Below the pieces are notes generated by a model. It saw nothing but the letters and a program-made list of their open reading frames with translations, did not search any database and was not told the DNA's origin. Positions 47,720 through 58,200 of a stretch of 64,000 nt of DNA are shown piece after piece (position 1 is the stretch's first letter; each line of letters opens with the position of its first letter). The translations under genes and the position numbers were made by a program. The stretch is from assembly GCF_003325355.1 (NCBI RefSeq), contig NZ_CP030850.1, positions 3,162,001 to 3,226,000 of the forward strand, read 5' to 3'. The DNA is from Runella rosea. GTDB lineage: Bacteria > Bacteroidota > Bacteroidia > Cytophagales > Spirosomataceae.

Positions 47720-49165
47720 TTATAAACTCTCTTTAATCGCCTTTAACTCCTCGGCTTCGGGGCGTTTTTTATAGAAGGGATCTAAGGGGTAACAGCCAGA
47801 AATGATGCCGTTGCGCGGGGCAGTGGTACAATCTGAGAACGTACGACAAATGAGGTTCCGCGTCATGGGCCGGCCATTGGCCATGTCGTCGGGCATGGTA
47901 GGATACGACAATACCATTCGCCCGAAACCTACGCTGTCGGCCATGCCGTTGCGCAGTACGTGTTGGGCCACGTTGGGTAGCCATTCTTGCAAATACGAAT
48001 AGCCCGAACCAATAATAACTAACTCAGGAAAAGCCTTTTTCAGCTCGGCGGTTACGTCAATTTGCCGTTTTACGCCCGCAAACGGCTCTTCAGGTGGCTG
48101 GTAGCCATCAGAAGGCGGAAAGAGCGCGGGGCGCATCAAATGCGGATTATAGTAAGGGCTCCCACCCGTGATACAAATCATCTGAATACCAAGACTTTGA
48201 GCCAACTCCAAAAAGGCTTTGGGCTCTTCTAAATCAATGCCTAACCCATCTTCCCGTCCGCCAAAAGCATAGGGATAGGTTTCGGCTTTTTCGGGCTCAC
48301 CCTGTTCGTTGGGACCTTTTTTGAACGGCAAAAAGTCAAACGCACTCACGCGAATGCCCATTTCCAAGCCAGGAGCAGCCTGTTGAATACCCGCTACGAT
48401 GTTTCGCAGGTAGCGCGTACGGTTTTCGAAACTGCCGCCGTATTTACCAGGTCGGTCTACCGCACTCAAAAATTCATGGCCCAAATACCCGTGGCAATGC
48501 TTGATGTCTACAAAATCAAAGCCCGCTTTTTGCGCCAAAACCGCCGCTTTGACGTATTTTTCGATGATCTCGTCAATTTCTTCGTCGGTCAGTACGGGAT
48601 AGTCGGCATCCATGCCAAACTTTTGGTTGAGGAACGGGTGCGAATAAAGAATCTTCGATTCAAATTTCTTATGACTATTGGGCTTGCAAAACCGCCCCGA
48701 ATGCGTCAATTGCAGGCCAATAACGAGGTCGTCAGCAGTGCCGAATTTCTCCGTATGTTTATCTAAAATCAATTGACGCAGGTTGACATATTCCTCAAAA
48801 TTGTCTTCACTCATCACCAACTGATTGGGGTTGGCTTTGCCTTCGTGACACACCGCCACGGCTTCGCAGCCAAACAGCAGTTTTGCCCCGCTGACGGCAA
48901 ATTTTACCCAACGATTTTTGGTAAATTCCGTGGGTTTTCCGTCCAATGTTCCGTCCCAACCTTCCATCGGTAAAATACAAAGACTGTTTCCGATGGTTTT
49001 GCCTGATTTTAACGGAATAGTGGTATTGAAGGGGCTCTCTGCTGGCGGCAAAAGTGTTTCGTCAAAAGACAAATCAACTTCTGCCGTTTCCAAGTACTTT
49101 TTTAAGTCAGACGCCGTTTTGAGTTGCGCTACTCGGGTATATTTTGGTTTGAATTTGGTAGACAT
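47720..49165 (-). CDS. NADH:flavin oxidoreductase, Old Yellow Enzyme family
   Basis: 481 residues, about 100 longer than typical OYEs. The FMN barrel is recognisable: GNSLCILPMEGWDGT at the start (the LxPMxG motif), AVCHEGKANPNQLVM, VIGLQLTHSGRFCKPN, the pair GFDFVDIKHCHGYLGHEFLS (His/His substrate-binding stretch), ENRTRYLRNIVAGI, MGIRVSAFDFLPF, ICITGGSPYYNPHL and SVGFGRMVLSYPTMPDDM. These enzymes reduce activated C=C bonds or enones with NAD(P)H. In this locus the substrate may be an unsaturated uronic-acid derivative or its dehydration product; that is inference. Confidence 0.88.
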   Translation of the reverse strand: MSTKFKPKYTRVAQLKTASDLKKYLETAEVDLSFDETLLPPAESPFNTTIPLKSGKTIGNSLCILPMEGWDGTLDGKPTEFTKNRWVKFAVSGAKLLFGCEAVAVCHEGKANPNQLVMSEDNFEEYVNLRQLILDKHTEKFGTADDLVIGLQLTHSGRFCKPNSHKKFESKILYSHPFLNQKFGMDADYPVLTDEEIDEIIEKYVKAAVLAQKAGFDFVDIKHCHGYLGHEFLSAVDRPGKYGGSFENRTRYLRNIVAGIQQAAPGLEMGIRVSAFDFLPFKKGPNEQGEPEKAETYPYAFGGREDGLGIDLEEPKAFLELAQSLGIQMICITGGSPYYNPHLMRPALFPPSDGYQPPEEPFAGVKRQIDVTAELKKAFPELVIIGSGYSYLQEWLPNVAQHVLRNGMADSVGFGRMVLSYPTMPDDMANGRPMTRNLICRTFSDCTTAPRNGIISGCYPLDPFYKKRPEAEELKAIKESL

Positions 49166-49275
49166 GGAGGTTTCTTTAACCGTTAATTGTTATGTGTTAT
49201 TCGGTTTTGAAAAACGTAGGTTTCTTTTTTTTTACAAGTCAGACTTACGGTCAGACTCAACCTACCCACTCATAT

Positions 49276-50673
49276 TTATTTTACACAATTTAAAAATGCG
49301 TAATAAGGCTCTTTGTTAATGATTCGCTGCACATAAAGCGCGGCTTCACGAATGTGGTAATCGCCCCACATGCTTGACTCACCATACGCAATTTTGCTAC
49401 CTTCTGGCACGTAATCCCAGCCGTTGGGTTGATGATAAATGGAGTGCAATAACAGGCCCTGATGGTTGGGGTCCGTACTTAAGTAAGGCTCTTCGAGCAA
49501 TGAGTTCAAAACCGTCAAACCTGCCTGCCAATACCTCTTCCCTGATTCTTCATCCCCTTTGGAAGTCAAATAGTAGCCCAAACGTAACAATCCCTGCGCA
49601 CCGATGGCGGCGGCAGAGCTATCGACAGGCTCATGGTCATTGAACGGATCAGCAGGTCGATTTAAATAATCGCCTAATTTATAAAGGTTGGGTGCGCCCG
49701 TATCCCAATACGGAATACCGTCAATAGGAGTATGTTCGATGTAAAAATCGCAGGTAGCGCGGGCGGCTTTGAGCATCATCGCCTCAACGGCTTCGCGCCC
49801 GCCAAAAGGAACCAATTGTGCATCAGAAATACTTTCCAAGGCTTCGAGTTGTTCTGGGAAACCGCACATGGCCCACGCCAAACCGCGCGTCCAAGTACTA
49901 AAACCAGTGTATCCCTGCTGCGAATTCGGACAACGGAAATTGCCATCTTTGACATTGAACACGCTCTCGTGGGCGGTACGGCCCCACAAATCGTACGAGT
50001 CGCGGCCTTCGCCATAAAATACCGAAAAGTCGGCGGTGGCTTTGATGTGTAGCAAAGCCCGTTCGAGCAGATTGATTTTCACATCTCCTTCTCCCTGAAA
50101 AACATGTCCTAATTGGTGACTCACCACCAATGCTCGGCACGAACGAATGGTATCGACAAACAACGAATGAGCGCCGTTGAAAGAATGGATAAAGCCCCCC
50201 AGTCCGCCGTCGCGGTTTTTGATAGAAGTCCAACGGCTTGCCTGCACGGCTCCCGAGATTTTGAGGGCCAATTCGTAGAAATTTTTCTCCCACTCATTGA
50301 ACTCAATTTTGCCTTCGTGCATCAGCCGCAGCAAATTTCCGTAGGTGCTTACGTTGTTGAATCCGTGGTCGTGTACGCCGATGTGGCTCACGTGCGGGGC
50401 CATCACGGCGAGGGTATTTTTGCGCCCGTATTCCAAAAAATCGGTTTCGCCCGTGGCATCAAACTGTAAAATGGCGGAGCCAAACTGAAAGCCCTGTGTC
50501 CATTCTGTCCAACCACGGGTAGTATATTGGCCCTTTACGGTAAAAACGGGAGAACCGTTGGCAACGTCGTAGTGTTGTTCAATCAATCGAATTTTTTGGG
50601 CCGAAAGCGCCCAGAATCGCTGCAATTTGGCCGACAAATCAGAGGGCGTAAGGGTGGGGTTAATGTGAATCAT
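49276..50673 (-). CDS. GH88-type unsaturated glucuronyl hydrolase
   Basis: 465 residues with an (alpha/alpha)6-barrel pattern of glycoside hydrolase family 88/105. GVHDHGFNNVSTYGNLLRL, with Asp102, corresponds to the 'HDLGF' catalytic region of unsaturated glucuronyl hydrolases. SLFVDTIRSCRAL, with Asp174, corresponds to the second conserved Asp. GFSTWTRGLAWAMCGF and the closing GESSMWGDYHIREAALY are family landmarks. UGLs hydrolyse the delta-4,5-unsaturated uronic acid left by polysaccharide lyases. No lyase is found in this window. There is no signal peptide, so it acts in the cytoplasm, downstream of an uptake system. Confidence 0.85.
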   Translation of the reverse strand: MIHINPTLTPSDLSAKLQRFWALSAQKIRLIEQHYDVANGSPVFTVKGQYTTRGWTEWTQGFQFGSAILQFDATGETDFLEYGRKNTLAVMAPHVSHIGVHDHGFNNVSTYGNLLRLMHEGKIEFNEWEKNFYELALKISGAVQASRWTSIKNRDGGLGGFIHSFNGAHSLFVDTIRSCRALVVSHQLGHVFQGEGDVKINLLERALLHIKATADFSVFYGEGRDSYDLWGRTAHESVFNVKDGNFRCPNSQQGYTGFSTWTRGLAWAMCGFPEQLEALESISDAQLVPFGGREAVEAMMLKAARATCDFYIEHTPIDGIPYWDTGAPNLYKLGDYLNRPADPFNDHEPVDSSAAAIGAQGLLRLGYYLTSKGDEESGKRYWQAGLTVLNSLLEEPYLSTDPNHQGLLLHSIYHQPNGWDYVPEGSKIAYGESSMWGDYHIREAALYVQRIINKEPYYAFLNCVK

Positions 50674-50844
50674 TCAGGTTGTAAAAGGAGGTTAAACTTG
50701 CCGAAATGAAAACAATCGCTGTGTTCATTATTTACTTTTAACAAACCATTTTACCCCTAAAATCTACTTTTGATTCAGGTCTAAATTGAGTTTCAAGATT
50801 AAAAATAGGCGTCTCTGCCCCAAAAACGGCTTTCAAACCCATCA

Positions 50845-52173
50845 TTACCAAGTTAAGTCAATCAACAAGGTAAGCCCCATGCCGACAAATCCACTTAGGG
50901 TACTTACCAGTGTCCATGCCCGCAGAGTCTGTCCTACGGTCATGCCCGAAAAGCGAGAAATGACCCAAAAACCTGAGTCATTCGGAAACGAGCAACACAT
51001 GCTTCCGCAGCAAATTGCCAACCCGACCGTAATGGGATTTGCGCCCGCCACGGCAATCATGGGTGCCACAATGGAGGATGTAGTCACGGCCGCTACCGTA
51101 GCCGAGCCTTGGGCCGCGCGCAAAATAGCAGTCAGTACAAAACCCAACATCAACAGCGACATGTTCATGGACGACAACCACTCGACAAGGGCCGTTGCAA
51201 TGCCCGAACCGTTGATAATAGCCCCAAACGAGCCACCCGCACCCACAATCAGCGTCAGCAAACCCGCCGAAGCGCCGCTTTCACTGATGAGTTCTTCAAA
51301 GGTTTTCCGAAAATAAGGGCGTAATAATCCCCCCGCTAGTATTACTCCTAGCAACATGGCCACATTTTTGTCCCCCAAAAAAGCAATTATCTGACGGCTA
51401 GCAGTACCTTTAGGCATCATTTCGGACACGACACTGCCAAACAAAATCAACAGAATCGGAAAAAGAAGCAGCAATAATGAAAGACCGCCCGAAGGTTTTT
51501 TGCGCTCATCTTCCACCACCGCTTCAGTATTACTGGCCGGCTCAGCAATCTGCATGTGCGGCATTTTAATCAGGTATTTGGCCGCCACCAACCCTAGGAG
51601 GGCAGGCGGTAACGCCACCAACAACGACCAACCGATAAACTGCCCCGAAGGCAGATTGAGTGTACCCATCACGGCCAACGGCCCCGGCGTAGGCATCACC
51701 AAACAATGCGTGGCAAAACCGCCGATGATGAGTGCCGTCACCAGAGAGATTAATGGAAGGCTCGTCTTGCGAGAAATATCCCGCAAAATGGGCATATAAA
51801 TGATAAAGACGGCGTTGAGAAATACAGGAATACAAATAAGATACCCCGTGAGGTTCACGGCAAGCAGCGCATTCTTTTTACCCACGGCCCGCAACACAAG
51901 CGCAGCGATTTGCTCAGTGGCCCGCGCCTCCGCAAGCAGGTTGCCGAGCACGATTCCCAACCCAATCACAATCCCAATGCTACCGAGTGTTTGTCCAAAA
52001 CCCGTTGAGATTTGCTTCGTTACCTCATCAAGCGGCATTCCGATGGCCACTCCAGTGAGCAACCCCACCCCTAGCAACGACACAAATGGGTTGATTTTCA
52101 GCCGAATGATTGTAAAAAGCAGCACCGTAATGGACACGACAAAAATAGCGAGAGGATAGAAATGTTGATTCAT
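50845..52173 (-). CDS. GntP-family gluconate/uronate:H+ permease
   Basis: 442 residues with 12-13 membrane segments: LAIFVVSITVLLFTIIRLKI, FVSLLGVGLLTGVAIGMPLD, and the conserved GFGQTLGSIGIVIGLGIVLG, ATHCLVMPTPGPLAV, GGSFGAIINGSGIATALVEW and AAQGSATVAAVTTSSIVAPM motifs of GntP/YgbN permeases. Members carry gluconate, idonate, 2-keto-3-deoxygluconate or other sugar acids. Its position between SusCD and GH88 supports a substrate derived from uronic acids. Confidence 0.92.
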   Translation of the reverse strand: MNQHFYPLAIFVVSITVLLFTIIRLKINPFVSLLGVGLLTGVAIGMPLDEVTKQISTGFGQTLGSIGIVIGLGIVLGNLLAEARATEQIAALVLRAVGKKNALLAVNLTGYLICIPVFLNAVFIIYMPILRDISRKTSLPLISLVTALIIGGFATHCLVMPTPGPLAVMGTLNLPSGQFIGWSLLVALPPALLGLVAAKYLIKMPHMQIAEPASNTEAVVEDERKKPSGGLSLLLLLFPILLILFGSVVSEMMPKGTASRQIIAFLGDKNVAMLLGVILAGGLLRPYFRKTFEELISESGASAGLLTLIVGAGGSFGAIINGSGIATALVEWLSSMNMSLLMLGFVLTAILRAAQGSATVAAVTTSSIVAPMIAVAGANPITVGLAICCGSMCCSFPNDSGFWVISRFSGMTVGQTLRAWTLVSTLSGFVGMGLTLLIDLTW

Positions 52174-52257
52174 GAAAGAGAGGTTTTAGGTAATCAGAAA
52201 AGCGCAAAAAAAAGCCTTTCTACTTTCCGACTCATGAATCAACGGGCGTGTATCTCC

Positions 52258-53523
52258 CTATATTTTTTGCTTAATGATGCCAAACGCATCGTCGTATTGT
52301 TTGTCTACTTTGGCCAATGATTGCCTTACATTTTTGAGAGCTTCTTTGTAATTGTCGTTCACCTGCATAAGGCGGTCGGCGATTTGTTTGCCAGTGGTTT
52401 CGTTGATTTCAAACGTCCAATCCTTAAACCCAAGGTCATAGTACATTTGGCCTTTGATGGTATCTTCTGGCTGGCGCAGGTAAAAAGCGGGTGTGCCGTT
52501 GGTGATAGCAATAATAGGCGAATGACATTCATAACTCAGCACTGTATGGGCATGGGCGTACAGCGAAGCAGCTTCGTCGGGAAGCCAATAGCCATGCTTG
52601 ACGACAAATGGCTTGACATCATCGGGCAAAGGATTAACTAATAATTCATCAATAATATCCACCTGATAGGTCATTTCGGGGCAAACAACGATTTTATTGC
52701 CCGTTTTACGCACCCACATTACCATCGCTTCGCGTACCTTGGCGTGGTCAATTTCTTTCCATTTATCGTTCAGCGTTTCAATTTCTTTGATGCGTTCGTC
52801 GCTGTAGCCAGCATTATTGGCCCTGATTTTGTAATAAGGCGTGACGCGCAGTCGAGGAATGACGCAAATGAATTTGCGGTGTTCAAGACTGTTCTCTTTG
52901 ATGAAGCGGTCAGCTTTGGCATCGTCATGAATTTCCAGCACAAAGGTGGCATCGGGAGCAAACGCGATGTGTTTCCCCTCCAATCCAGCCTCTTTCAGCT
53001 TTTGAATGGAGGCCGTCTCACGGGTAAAAATAAACGATGCATGTTGCAGCAGGTCTTTTAACGAAGGGGTAACATTCTGGGTCGTAACGCCGAAAATCCC
53101 AAAGGGTTTCTGCGTTTGTTTGTACCAAGATTCTACATAATCGGCCGCTACCACCGACGGCCCCGAGCCGTGAATAAAGAAATCGGCTTCCTGAAATGCT
53201 TTTTTTACTTCGTCGGTTTGCGGAACAAAACTCTTATCCACCGCGCCGTGAATGATTTGAACATTCGGGTAATAGGTGTTGAGCATGGTTTCCACCTTCT
53301 CACTTTTGCTCTTTTTCCAAAGAATGATTTTGGCCTTGGGAAGCCGTTTTTGCAACAAACCGATCAGCCCCGGCGTGTGGGCAATATCGCCGATATTGAC
53401 ATCCTGCCAGCCCGACGTAATGAGCAACACCGGGTTTTCTTTGTTAACGGCTTGGGTGATAAAGGGGACAAAAGCGGCCGCTGAAAGCATACTGCCTTGT
53501 TTTACAAATTGACGACGATTCAT
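52258..53523 (-). CDS. Exported polysaccharide-pyruvyl-transferase-like protein
   Basis: 421 residues. The N-terminus MNRRQFVKQGSMLSAAAFVP has a twin-arginine pattern (RRQFVK) and a hydrophobic stretch. The body matches the polysaccharide pyruvyl transferase family: VLLITSGWQDVNIGDIAHTP at the start (W.D.N.GD, the family N-terminal strand), EADFFIHGSGPSVVAADYVE, KPFGIFGVTTQNV, SFIFTRETASIQKLKEAGLE, FICVIPRLRVTPYYK, VVKHGYWLPDEAASLYAHAH and ECHSPIIAITNGTPAFYL. Classical members use cytoplasmic PEP to add ketal pyruvate to sugars; an exported copy is odd and suggests a different activity. It sits in the polysaccharide locus between SusD and GntP. Confidence 0.75.
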   Translation of the reverse strand: MNRRQFVKQGSMLSAAAFVPFITQAVNKENPVLLITSGWQDVNIGDIAHTPGLIGLLQKRLPKAKIILWKKSKSEKVETMLNTYYPNVQIIHGAVDKSFVPQTDEVKKAFQEADFFIHGSGPSVVAADYVESWYKQTQKPFGIFGVTTQNVTPSLKDLLQHASFIFTRETASIQKLKEAGLEGKHIAFAPDATFVLEIHDDAKADRFIKENSLEHRKFICVIPRLRVTPYYKIRANNAGYSDERIKEIETLNDKWKEIDHAKVREAMVMWVRKTGNKIVVCPEMTYQVDIIDELLVNPLPDDVKPFVVKHGYWLPDEAASLYAHAHTVLSYECHSPIIAITNGTPAFYLRQPEDTIKGQMYYDLGFKDWTFEINETTGKQIADRLMQVNDNYKEALKNVRQSLAKVDKQYDDAFGIIKQKI

Positions 53524-53588
53524 GGTTGTACGTTTAAAATAAGGTTAATACCGTTTTTTTATCACCGAAATGGTTTCTCTTTGATGGG

Positions 53589-55286
53589 TTAATACCCTGG
53601 GTTTTGCTCCAATTTTGCTCCCGTATTGGCATCGATTACCTTTTGGGGGATGGGCCAATATCGGTTAAAATCCTGAATGGTTTTGCCAGAAGAAGGCCCA
53701 TTGGCAACCGAGGGCGCTGAATTGTATTTTCTGACCCTATCTACCAATCTTCCCATGCGAATGAGCGTGCGTAGCCGTGGTTCTTCCACGATCAATTCTC
53801 TTGTGCGTTCATCCAGAATGAAGTCTTCCGTAACAGCAGCGCTGCTTATCAACGAGGCTTTGGCTCTTGCCCGTACTACATTGATATCTTTGGCAGCATT
53901 GGCTAAATCGCCTTTTCTAAAATAGGCTTCGGCACGCAACAGGTAGGTTTCGGCCACTCTCATTCGGCTAAAATCTTTGGCGGTATTGCCCGAAAGTATA
54001 TTGCCATTAATGGCAGCCCCTTCAATTTTTCTGAAATAAGGGTAATATTGTCTCAATGTATCGAGAACAATGTTAGTTGCCGTTCCATCATTTCTGACAA
54101 CGACTAAGTTCCCATTTACTTTTCGGGTTAAAATTGGCTTAGCAAAATACTCCTTATCAGCTGGATTGTTATAATAAAAGGTACGTCTGATGTTAAAATT
54201 TGAGTTTCTAATATCTTTGGGGTCTAAGGCCCACACATCATACTTGGCGTAGTTGGTGGGCGAATTTACCCCAATGCCCCTGCCCAAACTGTCAGGTGAT
54301 ATATTCAGTATTCTATTAGGGGTTTGAAGTCTGTCGTATTCTGGTGCCCAATACCGTATACTATTGTTGGCAGCAGCTACCGAATAACTTCCTCCTAAAG
54401 TAGTAGACTCAAACTGCCACGCCCACATGACTTCCTTGTTGCCGGAGGATTTATTGATTTGCCCATCGGCAAAAATATCCGAGAAAACATCACCTGGTCT
54501 GGCAGCGGCCGGGCCAAATCGAGTGGTCATAATTTGATAATCACCCGCTTCTTTGTTGATGACCTTACTTGCGGCACTGATGGATTTATCATACAGTGAG
54601 GCATCTTTGGTTTCCATTCCCAATGAGATATACACTTCACTCAACAAATGAAAAGCCGCCGCCCGGGGTATTCTGCCGTCTTTTACCTCCAATGGTAAAA
54701 GTGCCGTGGCTTCTTCCAGATCTTTGGCCGAAAAGCTCAATACTTCTGCTCTTGAATTACGCACAAAATCAAATTTTGGCTCAACAATTCTTTCTTTCAC
54801 GATCGGCACACCTCCGTAGATATTTGCCAGAAAATTATACGTATACGCCCTGAAAAACAACGCCTGACCTTTGATGTTTTTTCTGGTATCCTCTGCAATG
54901 TTCAGCGAGGGGTTGTCAATGTTTTCTAGAATTAAATTAGCCCGCACGATCATCTGTTTGTAGGCCCAATCCCAATACACAATGGTGGCATCCAAATTTG
55001 AATTTAACAGGCTATAATCTTTATTGCCTCTTGCATCATTTCTGCCCCACTGGGTTTGGTCGGTGCCCACGGTCATGTACTCAAAATTGTTGGAGGCAAT
55101 GATATGCTCCTGTCTTGCGCCCTCGTAAAGTGCCACTACTGCGGCGTCAAACCCTGCGGCATTGGTCAACAGGTTTTCGGGGCTGAATCTATCCAAGGGG
55201 ATTTCATTGAGAAAATCGTCTTGACAAGAGGTTGTTGTAAACAGGCAAAGTACAACAATCGTTATTCTGTAAATTGTATTTTTCAT
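53589..55286 (-). CDS. SusD/RagB-family nutrient-binding outer-membrane lipoprotein
   Basis: 565 residues. Lipoprotein signal MKNTIYRITIVVLCLFTTTS with lipobox TTSC (Cys21), then QDDFLNEIPLDRFSPENLLT, the usual SusD beginning. Tetratricopeptide-like helices follow (IKGQALFFRAYTYNFLANIY, GGVPIV, RAEVLSFSAKDLEEATALLP, AAAFHLLSEVYISLG). The C-terminus carries RVAETYLLRAEAYFRKGDLA and ERTRELIVEEPRLRTLIRMG. SusD proteins sit as lids on the SusC transporter and bind the glycan. The gene follows susC by 12 bases, as usual. Confidence 0.95.
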   Translation of the reverse strand: MKNTIYRITIVVLCLFTTTSCQDDFLNEIPLDRFSPENLLTNAAGFDAAVVALYEGARQEHIIASNNFEYMTVGTDQTQWGRNDARGNKDYSLLNSNLDATIVYWDWAYKQMIVRANLILENIDNPSLNIAEDTRKNIKGQALFFRAYTYNFLANIYGGVPIVKERIVEPKFDFVRNSRAEVLSFSAKDLEEATALLPLEVKDGRIPRAAAFHLLSEVYISLGMETKDASLYDKSISAASKVINKEAGDYQIMTTRFGPAAARPGDVFSDIFADGQINKSSGNKEVMWAWQFESTTLGGSYSVAAANNSIRYWAPEYDRLQTPNRILNISPDSLGRGIGVNSPTNYAKYDVWALDPKDIRNSNFNIRRTFYYNNPADKEYFAKPILTRKVNGNLVVVRNDGTATNIVLDTLRQYYPYFRKIEGAAINGNILSGNTAKDFSRMRVAETYLLRAEAYFRKGDLANAAKDINVVRARAKASLISSAAVTEDFILDERTRELIVEEPRLRTLIRMGRLVDRVRKYNSAPSVANGPSSGKTIQDFNRYWPIPQKVIDANTGAKLEQNPGY

Positions 55287-55298
55287 CTTTTTAAGGTT

Positions 55299-58200
55299 CT
55301 AAAATGATATATTAATACCACCTACGAAGGTTTTCAGCAATGGGCCATTATTGCCGGGGTCTCGGCCTCCACCGCCAAATTCAGGGTCCCAACCGTCCCA
55401 TTTCGTCCATGTATGTAGGTTTTTGCCACTTACGTACACTTGTAAACCCGAAATTTTAATTTTATTGAGCCATTTTTCAGGTACATTATATGACAGCGAC
55501 ACATCTTGTAATCTTACGAAGCTTCGCTCCTGATAAAAGCCATAACCCAATGGATTACGGTAATTTATTCTTGGATTTGTATTGATCGGGTTTTCGGTAG
55601 TCCAATAAGGGGTATTCAGGAAATTGGCCTGGTCAAAAAAGTTAGAGCCGGGATTGATCAGTGAATTGGAACTGTACCCACCTTCTCTAATATTCAGAGC
55701 AACAGAAAGGCTGAAGTTTTTGTAGTTGAATATATTGGTGATACCCATATTAAATTTAGCCTGATTATTGTTGACCACCATTCGGTCTGCGGGGGTGATT
55801 TTCCCATCAGGTACGCCGTTAGGGCCGCTGATGTCTTTAAATCTAATATCACCGGCTTTGGCACCGGGTATTAAAGAAAGGTCTTCGCCTTGCTGAAAAA
55901 TACCATCGAATACATAATCGAAGTTAGACCCTAAAGGATAACCAATGAACCAACCGCTCGCAATATCATCATCTTCCACGCCGTCTTTGTTGATATCTCT
56001 ACCGGTCAATTTCAATACCTTATTTCGGTTCAATGAAAAAGCCAGGTTCGTATTCCAGATAAAGTCACCTTTTTGAATATTGACGGTTTTTAGGTCCAGT
56101 TCAAAGCCCGTATTTTTTGTTTCACCGATATTTCTTAAAAAATTCTCAAATCCGTTGGTGTTAGGAATGGTTTGATTGAGCAACAGGTCAAACGTATTGG
56201 AAGAATAAAAATTGACGGAAGCGGTGATTCGTTTTGAAAAAGCCTGAATATCAGCGCCAACATTAAAACTTTCGGTGGTTTCCCATCCGAGATTTGGGTT
56301 AGCAAGGGTAGTAGTGCTCAAACCAACGGATGTGGGTGAGCCATTACCAAACACATAGTTGTTTTGCCCTACTTGGCTTAAAGAAGAGTATTCACTCACG
56401 CCCCTGTTTCCATTTCGTCCCCACGAAGCTCGCAGTTTCAGGAAATCTATTTTTTTGATGTTCTTGAAAAAATCTTCATCACTTATGTTCCAGCTAAAAG
56501 CGGCGGCCGGAAATACCCCGTATTTTTTCCCTGCACCAAAGGCCGAATAACCATCTCTACGCATACTTAAGGTGAAAAAATATTTACTCGCGATATTATA
56601 GCCAACCCTTGCCATGCTTGAAATTTGCCGGTTTTGGGCAGCACTTGCATCAATGACATATCCTTCACCAATTTCTAAGGCATTATATCCTAAGGCATCA
56701 TTAAATATATTTTGACTTGACAAAAAAGACGCTTGACTGGTCAATTGATAAACTCCATACAATAATGTCAAATCAAGGCTGTGATTTTTCGCTATTTTCT
56801 GTTGGTACTTTATAATGTTTTCCAACGTCAAATTTTGATTTTCTCCCTGTCGTTTTGACCCCGAACCGGGTCTGTTCAAAGGTGCGTATGATGGGCTATA
56901 AAAAAAGCTTTTTGAGTCTGTTCGAGTGTATCCTGCATTCAATTTGTAAGATAAGCCTTTCCAAATACTTACATCAGCGTAGGCATTAGAAAACAAAATA
57001 TTTGTAACTGCTTTATTGTCATCTAAGAGCGTACCCAAAATAGGATTAGATACCAAGCCCCAATTTTGAGGAAGAGGATTAGGAGATACGCCGTCTTCTA
57101 AAAACAAACTTGCATAAGGGCTTAGATAAGAAGTGTTTAACAGCGAAGCTCTTATACCTGAGTTATCTCTTGAAGAAAAACCCGAATTAATGCCGATTTT
57201 CAGCCAGTCGGTGGCTTGTACACCTAAATTCAGTCTGCTTGACAAACGCGTAAAATTATCTCCTTTGACCGGAGATTTAGAACCCGTATAAGCTCCCGAA
57301 AAAAAGTAATTCACTCGGTCGGTTTTTCCGGATACACTCAACTCATAATTGTACATCGGTGCCGCCTGTTTGATCTCATCAAAAGGATTGATGGTTTTTC
57401 CGGCGGCAATGTTTGCCAACTCGATGACCGAGAAAGGCACCGCGCCTCCTTCGGCAAGTTCGGCATCTTTACGGGCGGCCAAATACTGCTCTGCATTTCT
57501 ATAATTGGGCAGATAAGCATAATCAGACGCCCCCATATAGGAATTTAATGAAAACTTCGGTTTGCCTGATTTGCCCTTTTTGGTCGTAATTTCGATGACC
57601 CCGTTCGTAGCCAATGAGCCATAGATAGCCGTAGAACTAGCATCTTTTAATATATCAATGGATTCAATGTCATTGGGATTAATATCCGCCAAACTGCCGC
57701 CGGCGTAAATAATCCCATCCAATACAATGAGCGGGGCCGTGCTGGCCGAAATAGAATTGATACCTCTGATTCGGATGCTGCCGGCCTGCCCGGGTCTTCC
57801 ATTGTCTGTTACCTGAACACCCGCCGTAGTACCACGCAAAATTTGGGCGGCGTTGGTGTTGGGTTGAAGTCTTGTATCTTCAATATTAACACTCGAAACA
57901 GCACCGGTGAGGTCTTTCTTTTTGGCGGTTCCGTAGCCTACAACCACTACTTCCTCCAGCGATTTATCATCAACTTTCAGTGAGACGGGTATCTGTGTAC
58001 GATTACCTACCGGTATTTCCTGTGCCGCATAGCCCACAAAACTAAAGACCAACACGACGTTATCATCGGCCACGCTCACCGAAAACTCCCCTTCTGCATT
58101 GGTCGTCGTACCGCGCTGGGTTCCTTTGATAATGACATTGACACCAGGTAGAGCTTCGCCCTTTTCGGCATCGGTCACTTTTCCTTTCACAATTTTATCA

